The notes under the pieces: generated by a model
What the model was told of the DNA's origin: nothing
The model's input: only the letters and a program-made list of their open reading frames with translations
Databases searched by the model: none
In this document: positions 1 to 5,601 of the stretch, one piece after another
How positions within the stretch are numbered: the first letter of the stretch is position 1
Layout: every line of letters starts with the position of its first letter
Position numbers and translations under genes: made by a program
NCBI RefSeq assembly: GCF_937973075.1
Contig: NZ_CALBWL010000041.1
Location: 1 to 15,242, forward strand
Length of the DNA: 15,242 bases
Direction: 5' to 3'
From: an uncultured Campylobacter sp.
GTDB lineage: Bacteria > Campylobacterota > Campylobacteria > Campylobacterales > Campylobacteraceae

Positions 1-367
1 CGGGTGTTACCCCTCCGTGCATAATATGGTCGACGGTTAAATTGTTATCTTTCATAAATTTTAAAATTTCATCAGTTTGCTTGCTCTTTAAAAGCCTTTT
101 TAGTTCTACGTCTATAGGGGGTTCTTTAAATACGTTTTTCGGGTTTGAATTGTAATCTATATCCCAGTAGCGAAATGCGAAGCTATCGACCTCTTCTTGG
201 GTTACGTATTTGCTAAGACCGGGCACTTTGGAGACATTTGTATCTGAAGTAACGGTGAAATGGGTTTGTTTGCGCTCTATAAGACCCGATCTTTCGCCTA
301 GCAGATACAGCGCACATACGACTACCACGCAGACGGCATAGATAAACCGAAGTTTGAAGTCTTTCAA
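1..367 (-). CDS. Partial membrane-anchored protein, possible ankyrin-repeat protein (N-terminal 122 codons)
   Basis: This is an open frame from a TTG codon at 365-367 to the left edge, so only the N-terminus is visible. AAGGGG lies 5 bases before the TTG on the minus strand, and this decides the start. Residues about 7-24 are a hydrophobic segment (FIYAVCVVVVCALYLLG) after a basic start, so a single membrane anchor or uncleaved signal is likely. The rest is soluble in character. The last visible stretch (ILKFMKDNNLTVDHIMHGGVTP) resembles the beginning of an ankyrin repeat, in which GVTPL commonly opens the helix pair. That is inference from a few residues. The gene is otherwise unrecognised. 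No neighbour on its strand suggests a pathway. Confidence 0.6.
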   Translation of the reverse strand, partial: MKDFKLRFIYAVCVVVVCALYLLGERSGLIERKQTHFTVTSDTNVSKVPGLSKYVTQEEVDSFAFRYWDIDYNSNPKNVFKEPPIDVELKRLLKSKQTDEILKFMKDNNLTVDHIMHGGVTP

Positions 368-758
368 AATTTCCCCTTAGAATTTTGCTCGCGACTATAC
401 CCAATGAGTACTTAATAAAATATAAATACTATATAGGCACGATAAGCAAAGCTGAGCGAAAAATGCCGTTGACAGGGTTTAAATGATGAAATATTTCAAG
501 TAAATTTGGCGAACGAATGTAGTCATAGACCTTATTTGCGTAGCTACATCCTCTATTTACACACTACGCTAGGCTCTATATCCGAAGCTCGTTCGCCGTA
601 AATTTACCACAACACCTTTGCACAAGCTCTTCTTGAAAGCGCAAACTCCAAAATCATCGTCCGTACTAATGAGCGGCGAGTCGCTACCGTATCACGAAGA
701 GCGTATTTTGCGGATTCGTCTGCAAACTGCTCGCGCGGCTATAAAGTGCGCTTTGCGG
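368..758. other. Non-coding stretch between the left-edge gene and the 62-residue gene
   Basis: No supported gene is visible here. The region holds a large imperfect inverted repeat (500-607, listed separately). To its right, at about 605-770, a plus-strand frame is open for about 54 codons but has no start codon or ribosome site, so it was not called. Upstream of the left-edge gene, AT-rich sequence around 400-440 could hold its promoter, but no single element stands out. Confidence 0.5.
500..607. repeat. Large imperfect inverted repeat (about 108 bp)
   Basis: The ends are GTAAATTTGGCGAACGA (500-516) and its near-complement TCGTTCGCCGTAAATTTAC (589-607). They differ by two extra bases between CGCC and AAATTTAC. 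Inside, GCGTAG (538-543) pairs with CTACGC (564-569), and CATAGACC (524-531) partly pairs with the segment at about 571-579. One long bulged hairpin can therefore form with an apical loop of about 20 bases. No duplicated target site is seen at the ends. It could be a miniature inverted-repeat element, a structured RNA, or a bidirectional terminator-like fold. The sequence does not decide between these. Confidence 0.6.
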
Positions 759-947
759 CTATTTGCCGATAAAATTTTTCTGCAGCCACTCCATCGCTTT
801 TTCTTCGCTTTCAAATCTGCCGCTTTTGGCGACTTGAAACTGCCCCTCATAGAAGCGAATTCTGATACCGTCTTGGACGCTATCTACCTTGATGCGCGTG
901 ATCCTGTCTTTGTTTAGATAGGTTCGTTCGTTTAGCTTTACAAACAT
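759..947 (-). CDS. 62-residue protein of unknown function, last gene of the fdhD-modE unit
   Basis: The 62-residue product has an ATG at 945-947 preceded on the minus strand by AAAGGAG at good spacing, which supports real translation. It starts 17 bases after the modE-like stop codon, so it is probably co-transcribed with fdhD and modE. It has no signal peptide, membrane segment or cysteine pair. The composition is mixed and charged. Alternating hydrophobic residues in the first 40 positions (RITRIKVDSV, IRIRFYEG) suggest beta strands, followed by a helix (SEEKAMEWLQKNF). It may therefore be a small alpha/beta domain. I do not recognise a family. Position suggests a link to molybdenum or formate metabolism, but that is inference only. 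Confidence 0.8.
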   Translation of the reverse strand: MFVKLNERTYLNKDRITRIKVDSVQDGIRIRFYEGQFQVAKSGRFESEEKAMEWLQKNFIGK

Positions 948-964
948 CGTTTTCTCCTTTAAAT

Positions 965-1756
965 TTAATGGTTTTTATCTTTTGCTTTACTTGCGTCTTT
1001 TTCGCCCTCTTTTTTCAAAAACAGCTCCTTAAAGCGCTCGTTTGCGTAGTTTTCTATATCGCTTTGCAGCTGCTTATATGCAGCGATCAGCTCATAGGCG
1101 CGTGCATTTAGCGTCGTGCCCGCGGCATTGCCGCCGCCTTGCTTGGTGCTAAAGAGCTCCTCTTGCAGATTTTTTTGTAAAATTTGCAGATGGCTCCAGC
1201 ACTTTTTGTAGTTCATCCCCAAAACCTCGGCGGCTTTAGAGATGGAGCCCGTCTGAGCGATCACATCTAGCACTTCGGTTTTGCCCTTGCCGAAAATGAG
1301 CTCGCCCTGCGCATTTTCGATCCATGTTTTTGTTTTTACCCTCATTCTTTTGCCTTTCTTCTCCTTAAAGCAGCCCAGCTGACAATATTTCACGTCTATG
1401 GCGTGCTCCTTAAGCGTAGAGCGCACGGTGTCAAACCCAACTCCGCCGCTAGCTACGGCGCGGGCGTCGCGACAAAAGATCCGTCTTTTATCATCCAAAA
1501 GCGGATCTAGCTTTTGCAGCGCCTTTATGCTACCTCCGCTGCATTGCAGCTTGCCGAACTGTCCGAGTTCGCAGCGATCTATCCGTATCCCTTCGCGCGC
1601 CGCGAGATCTCCTACGACGCTTGCATCTACGCCTAATTTGGCGGCGATCTTAAACGCCGCGCCGCAATCAAGCTTGCCGCTTGGATTTAGTAAATTTAAA
1701 ATCAGCCTTTTGATCTCGCTTGCTTTTTTATCGTCTATCTTGATATCTATCTCCAT
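965..1756 (-). CDS. modE: ModE-like molybdenum-responsive transcriptional regulator with duplicated N-terminal cysteine domain
   Basis: The product has 263 residues. Residues about 138-250 form a ModE/LysR-type winged helix: GKGKTEVLDVIAQTGSISKAAEVLGM is followed by the recognition segment NYKKCWSHLQ and the QGGGNAAGTTL wing, both typical of ModE. The N-terminal 30-138 is not the usual ModE layout. It contains two similar units with cysteines at 31 and 62, then 95 and 125. Each unit follows the pattern C-x2-A-x2-[IV]-A, then GV, then C-x-LG-x-F. No MOP/TOBE molybdate-binding domain is visible, whereas E. coli ModE has the DNA-binding domain first and a MOP domain after it. The tail is Lys-rich. 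The ATG at 1754-1756 has AGAAGG 5-6 bases upstream, 9 bases after fdhD ends. A role in Mo/W-dependent control of fdhF or nap is likely from family and context. Confidence 0.85.
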   Translation of the reverse strand: MEIDIKIDDKKASEIKRLILNLLNPSGKLDCGAAFKIAAKLGVDASVVGDLAAREGIRIDRCELGQFGKLQCSGGSIKALQKLDPLLDDKRRIFCRDARAVASGGVGFDTVRSTLKEHAIDVKYCQLGCFKEKKGKRMRVKTKTWIENAQGELIFGKGKTEVLDVIAQTGSISKAAEVLGMNYKKCWSHLQILQKNLQEELFSTKQGGGNAAGTTLNARAYELIAAYKQLQSDIENYANERFKELFLKKEGEKDASKAKDKNH

Positions 1757-1765
1757 GCCGCCTTC

Positions 1766-2548
1766 TTAACTCAAAATTCTCTCTTCGCCGCTATAAATGT
1801 TTAAATTTTCGCCGCGCGCGAAGCCGCAAAGGGTAAGATCAAATTTACGCGCGATCACGACGCCGAGGCTCGTAGGAGCCGTGCGCGAAACAAGCGCGCT
1901 AACGCCGCTCATCACGGCTTTGGCGACCATTTCGGAGCTTAGCCTGCCGCTTACTAAAAGAAGCGAGCCCTGCGTATCGTGCCCCGCCAAGACCGCCTTG
2001 CCGACCGATTTATCGATGGTATTGTGCTGGGCGATATCCTCGCCGATAAAATACTCGCCGCCCGCGGTAAAGAGCTTTGCGGTATGCACGCAGCCGGTCA
2101 TCTCGTAAAGCTCGCACTGCGTGTAAAACTCGCTCATCAAATTTAAAATTTCATTCTTATGAAATTTAGCGTCCGAGCGGACTTTGCGCGCCGCCATCGC
2201 TGCAGGATCGATATTTGCGGTAGAGCTGCGCCCGCAGCCGCTGATGATGACTTTTTCGGCATCGAAGCTATTTAGCCGCTTTTCGTTTATCTCGCCGCAG
2301 ACATTCACGCTAAGTCCGTCGGGCGCGAGCTCGATGCTTCTTATACCGCTTAGATCCAAGATCAAATTTTCGCTCAGCAAATAGCCTATCGCAAGCGCTT
2401 TCTGATCGCTCGGAGTCGCCATCAGCGCGCCGAAACGCTTGCCGTTTAGTAAAATTTCAAGCTTGATCTCGCGCACCAAGATATCGCTTACGATCCTTCT
2501 TTCATCCCCTTTAAATTTAACTATCTCCGCCCTATAAATCGGCTCCAT
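1766..2548 (-). CDS. fdhD: FdhD, sulfurtransferase needed to activate formate dehydrogenase
   Basis: The product has 260 residues, the usual FdhD length. In the known system FdhD passes sulfur from the cysteine desulfurase IscS to the bis-PGD molybdenum cofactor before insertion into formate dehydrogenase, in the cytoplasm. Family signatures visible are TPSDQKALAIGYLLSE near residues 45-60, TGCVHTA in the middle, and the EDIAQHNTIDKSVGKA segment, which corresponds to the EDVGRHNALDK motif. The expected CxxC motif reads C105-G-R-S108, so the second cysteine is missing. The TGG before VHTA is TGC, which adds a cysteine elsewhere. Start ATG 2546-2548 follows AAGGAAGG. It lies downstream of fdhF on the same strand, as expected for its maturation partner, and is followed after 9 bases by the modE-like gene. 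Confidence 0.93.
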   Translation of the reverse strand: MEPIYRAEIVKFKGDERRIVSDILVREIKLEILLNGKRFGALMATPSDQKALAIGYLLSENLILDLSGIRSIELAPDGLSVNVCGEINEKRLNSFDAEKVIISGCGRSSTANIDPAAMAARKVRSDAKFHKNEILNLMSEFYTQCELYEMTGCVHTAKLFTAGGEYFIGEDIAQHNTIDKSVGKAVLAGHDTQGSLLLVSGRLSSEMVAKAVMSGVSALVSRTAPTSLGVVIARKFDLTLCGFARGENLNIYSGEERILS

Positions 2549-2815
2549 AGACCTTCCTTATTTTAATTTCGCCCGTATCGTAGTGAAATTTTGCTTAAAT
2601 AGCCTTAATTCGCCGAAGTAAAGCCGAAGCGGCGTGCGTAAATTTAAAGCGCTCGCAGTTTTGTATTTAAAAAATCGCGTGGAAAATTCCACGAGCCGCT
2701 CGCACCGTGAGCACAAGCGGCCATGAAACGCCCGCAAAGATAAAATTTCATCAAATTTTGCCGTAGCCGCGATTAAATTTCATCTTTGCGAAGCGGGCGG
2801 AATTTACCGCCCAAA
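2549..2815. other. fdhF-fdhD intergenic region with three stacked inverted repeats
   Basis: No gene is seen in these 267 bases. Three potential hairpins occur in the direction of fdhF transcription. GGGCGG-N6-CCGCCC (2795-2812) lies directly after the fdhF stop. A larger one has arms CGCCCGC/GCGGGCG plus AAAGAT/ATCTTT (2729-2799). The third is the T-followed hairpin at 2669-2693. The first two overlap at the GGGCG arm (2795-2799), so they are mutually exclusive alternatives. They may end or attenuate fdhF transcription ahead of fdhD. Confidence 0.6.
2669..2693 (-). terminator. Candidate intrinsic terminator after fdhF
   Basis: CGTGGAA and TTCCACG (2678-2693) form a perfect 7-bp stem with a two-base central spacer. 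On the minus strand the stem is followed within 3 bases by a run of six T (about 2669-2674). The tight loop would open the inner A-T pairs. This fits an intrinsic terminator or attenuator for the fdhF transcript. Confidence 0.5.
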
Positions 2816-5068
2816 CTACCTATGCACCGGCGATAGATAAGGTTTCTCGGAGTGCATCGACATCTCGTTTTGTCTTCTGAACTCGATAAACTCGCTCTCG
2901 CTAAGCTTTCTGATATTTGCGATCGTCATCTTTAGCGGCGGGATGCCCGATAGCGGATCCAGATCGCCCGCATGCACGAGCTCGTTGCCGTCGGCCTCGC
3001 TGTAATGGAAGGTCGTAAATATCGTACCCTCTTTCAGATCCGGATTTATGCGAAGTTTCGCGGCGATCTGACCGCGCTTATTTTTAACAAGCGCGTAGCA
3101 ACCTTCGGTAAGCTCGCGTTCGCGTGCGATGTCGGGGCTTACCTCGATGAGCGCGCCTTCTGCACCCGCGCCATACTCTAGCGCGCGACACTCTCTCGTC
3201 ATCGTGCCAGTGTGGTAGTGATAAACCTTACGCCCGGTCGTAAATAAGCACGGATAAATTTCATCCGGTATTTCGCTAAGCGCACCGCTTCCCACCGGAT
3301 AATCATCAGGGATTTTCATCTTGGCTCTAAAATCCGCCTCAGCTTTAGCGCGCTCCTCTTTATCATCCACGTAAAGCACCGGCACCATTCTAAATTTACC
3401 GTCAGGCAGCATCGATTTATGATCTGCGTAAAGAACCGGTGTGCCCGGATGATCTTCATCAGGACATGGCCAGCTGATGCCGCCTAGCTTATCTAGCCTA
3501 TAGTAGCTAATACCGCCGAAAAATTTAGGCATTAACGCACGCACTTCGTTCCAAATTTCTTCTGCGCTTAAAAAATCAAACCCTTCAAGTCTCATTCTTT
3601 GTGCGATATTGCAAACGACCTTCCAATCAGGCTCTACGCCGGGAGCCGGCTCGCTTGCCTTGCGCGTGCGCTGGACGCGGCGGGAAGTGTTTAAAAAGGT
3701 GCCGTCCTTCTCACCCCAGCCGGCAGCAGGTAGTACGACGTCGGCCTTCTGTGCGCTCTCGGTAAAGAAAAGATCCTGCACGATAAAGCAATCCAAATGG
3801 TGCGTTGCATGCACAAAGTGTTCCGTCCAAGGATCGCTCATTACAGGGTTTTCGCCGTAAACGTAGAGCAGCTTCAGCTCGCCGCTATCCATCTTATCGG
3901 GAGCAATCGTAAGCTTAAAGCCTGGAGTTGGATTTAGCTCGAAGTGCCATACTCTGCGCGCCTGCTCCTGAGCATAAGCGGAATTTACCGCGCCTGCCGG
4001 AATGACATTAGGCAGCGCGCCCATATCGCATGCACCCTGGACATTGTTTTGACCGCGCAAAGGATTTACGCCCGCGCCTCTTTTACCTAAATTTCCCGTC
4101 AAAATGGCTAAATTTGAAAGCGAAAATACGTTTGACGTACCGTCGCTAAACTGCGTGATACCCATCGTGTAGCAGATCGCCGCTGCGCCTGCTTTAGCAT
4201 ACATTCTAGCAGCTTCGATTACGAGCTCTTTTTTCACGCCGGTCTCGCGCTCGAAGCGCTCAGGAGTAAAGTCCTTAACCGCTTCTTTTAAATACTCGTA
4301 GCCGTGAGCGTAGTTTTTGATAAACTCGTCATCTTGCAAATTTTCGGCAATGATAACATTCATAATGGTATTTAGCGTCTTAATGTTCGCACCCACTGGA
4401 ATTTGCAAATAGATATCGGCTTTTTTCGCCATATCTGTGCGCTTCGGATCTACGACAATCATCTTAGCGCCGCGCTGCAAGCCTCGCTGCATCTGCATAG
4501 CGATGATCGGGTGACACTCGCTCGTGTTGGTGCCGATGAGTAAAAATACATCCGTATCGGTAGCGAATTCGACCAAATCGTTCGTCATCGTTCCGTTTCC
4601 TAGCGTGTTGGCAAGACCTGCCACTGTAGGAGCGTGTCAAAGACGGGCGCAGTGATCGACGTTATTGCTGCCCTGAGCGCGGAAAAATTTCTGAAAAACG
4701 TAGTTGTCTTCGTTATTTGAGCGCGCCGAACTAAAGCCCATTATTGAGCTTGGGCCATATTTAGCGACGGTCTCTTTAAATTTAGACGCTACAAAATCGT
4801 AAGCCTCTTCAAAGCTTACCTCCTCAAGCTTGCCGCTTCTATCAAATACTCCGTTTTTCTTACGGATCATAGGTTTGGCAAGGCGTTTTGGAGAATTTAC
4901 GAACTCCCAGCCGAACATCCCTTTTAAGCATAGCTCGCCGTCATTTACGTGGTGAGCCTGCGTAGGGTGCGCGTTTACGATCCTGCCGTCTTTTACGATA
5001 AGATCGATACCACAGCCGGTGCCGCAGTAAGGACAAGTCGTTTTGACAATCTTTTCTCTGGACTGCAT
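2816..5068 (-). CDS. fdhF: Selenocysteine-containing cytoplasmic formate dehydrogenase catalytic subunit (FdhF type), read through TGA
   Basis: This is one gene of 750 residues interrupted only by an in-frame TGA at 4637-4639, codon 144. The flanking text is NNVDHCARL-U-HAPTVAGL. E. coli FdhF, which oxidises formate with Sec140 as the Mo ligand, has NNVDCCARV-U-HGPSVAGL. The Sec-neighbouring His (145) and the Arg of RGQNNVQGACDMGALP (Arg338, matching FdhF Arg333) are present. The N-terminal 4Fe-4S site is C12-x2-C15-x3-C19-x27-C47. The C-terminal cofactor-binding segment contains GRKVYHYHTGTMTRE. There is no Tat signal, so the protein is cytoplasmic. ATG 5066-5068 follows GAAAGGA. A GTG 30 bases further upstream is open but lacks a ribosome site. 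No electron-transfer or hydrogenase subunit is adjacent, so its partner is unknown. FdhD lies downstream. Automated annotation would probably split this gene into two fragments or call it a pseudogene. Confidence 0.95.
4607..4639 (-). promoter_or_regulatory. Selenocysteine TGA codon with bacterial SECIS-like hairpin
   Basis: TGA lies at 4637-4639. Twelve bases downstream on the minus strand is GTGGCAGGTCTTGCCAAC (4607-4624). It folds as GGCA/TGCC with loop GGTCT, extended by GT/AC across a bulged A. The GGTCT loop is the same as in the E. coli fdhF SECIS that SelB recognises, at a comparable distance from the TGA. That homology is recalled knowledge; the hairpin is seen directly. Confidence 0.85.
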
Positions 5069-5102
5069 AATATTCCTTTCAAGAATTTTGGTTTGCACAG
5101 CT

Positions 5103-5122
5103 ATTATACTTTCTAGATTATA
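5103..5122 (-). promoter_or_regulatory. Candidate fdhF promoter -10 elements
   Basis: Two TATAAT hexamers read on the minus strand (5117-5122 and 5103-5108). They lie 54 and 40 bases, respectively, ahead of the A of the fdhF ATG. Either would give a short leader of roughly 28-42 bases. No clear -35 hexamer is seen, as is common in Campylobacter. Confidence 0.5.
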
Positions 5123-5166
5123 AAAGAATTTTTAAATTAGTGAATTTTTTTAAGCAAAATTTAAGC

Positions 5167-5187
5167 AATATGCAAATATCGCATATT
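5167..5187. promoter_or_regulatory. Perfect palindrome, candidate operator upstream of fdhF
   Basis: AATATGC, then a 7-base spacer, then GCATATT: perfect 7-base arms with two-turn geometry. It lies about 45-80 bases upstream of the fdhF -10 candidates. It does not match the E. coli ModE consensus or the FNR consensus, so the protein that binds it is unknown. The ModE-like regulator encoded nearby is one candidate. Confidence 0.4.
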
Positions 5188-5516
5188 AAATTGAATAGTT
5201 AAATTTTACGCTTTTGCTTCGATAATGACGGCATTTTAGTGTAAAATTTATCGCTTATCGCAAAAGACGCTTTTTAAGCTAACTTTTATAATTTTAATAG
5301 AATTTTGAAATTATATTACGCTCTGTTTTATTTCAAAGCACAATTAAATTTTTATGAAATTTTAATGCTGATTTATCGGTATAATATATTAATTTAATTA
5401 AATGAAAATCTATATTAAAATTTATCAAAAACTCGCTATTCTGATAAAATTTAAGCCACTAAATTTAAAATTTATAAAATTATTATTTTATATCTGAAAT
5501 TCATGCAGAAAAAACC

Positions 5517-5530
5517 TTGATTTTAATCTA
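5517..5530 (+). promoter_or_regulatory. FNR/CRP-family site upstream of napA
   Basis: TTGAT-TTTA-ATCTA matches TTGAT-N4-ATCAA at 9 of 10 positions. Its centre (5523.5) is about 40.5 bases before the start site predicted from the extended -10 at 5549-5557, which is the class II activator position. An Nss-type or FNR-type regulator responding to nitrate, NO or low oxygen would fit. Which protein binds is inference. Confidence 0.55.
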
Positions 5531-5548
5531 GACTAAGCTGTTTTTTTA

Positions 5549-5557
5549 TGCTATTAT
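5549..5557 (+). promoter_or_regulatory. Candidate napA promoter, extended -10
   Basis: TGCTATTAT (TG at 5549-5550, hexamer 5552-5557) fits TGnTATAAT with one mismatch and follows a run of seven T. Transcription would begin near 5564, giving a leader of about 38 bases before the napA ATG at 5602. Confidence 0.5.
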
Positions 5558-5601
5558 TCAAAATCTTAGTAGAAATTAATTCTAAACGAAAGGTTAATCT
5601 C

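Larger units (their letters stand above)
5069..5601. other. Divergent fdhF/napA regulatory region, AT-rich
   Basis: There is no supported gene in these 533 bases. The region holds the 5' leaders and promoters of fdhF (minus) and napA (plus). It has TATAAT elements on both strands, a direct repeat TTAAGCAA (5150-5157 and 5161-5168, 11-base period), the palindrome at 5167-5187, a tandem TTATCGC pair (5248-5261), and the FNR-like site at 5517-5530. Further plus-strand TATAAT hexamers at 5287-5292 and 5380-5385 may be promoters or chance in AT-rich DNA. Confidence 0.7.

Noticed and set aside
500..607. tRNA gene or CRISPR unit
   Set aside because: The stem is far too long, there are no tRNA arms or conserved loop bases, and there is no repeat-spacer regularity.
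618..917. Plus-strand 99-residue frame opposite the small gene
   Set aside because: It has no ribosome site, lacks recognisable motifs, and overlaps the well-supported minus-strand 62-residue gene.
2816..4624. Independent 602-residue oxidoreductase starting at GTG
   Set aside because: It lacks the N-terminal iron-sulfur motif and a ribosome site. It is the downstream part of fdhF.
4637..5098. Separate short 153-residue gene ending at TGA
   Set aside because: The text continues in frame after the TGA with FdhF active-site sequence and a SECIS-like hairpin. It is the N-terminal part of one selenoprotein gene.
5167..5187. FNR or E. coli-type ModE box
   Set aside because: The arms AATATGC/GCATATT match neither consensus, so it was kept only as an unassigned operator candidate.
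5548..5601. 18-codon N-terminal extension of NapA
   Set aside because: It would bury the twin-arginine signal. The ATG at 5602 has a good ribosome site, and the extension overlaps the predicted promoter and leader.
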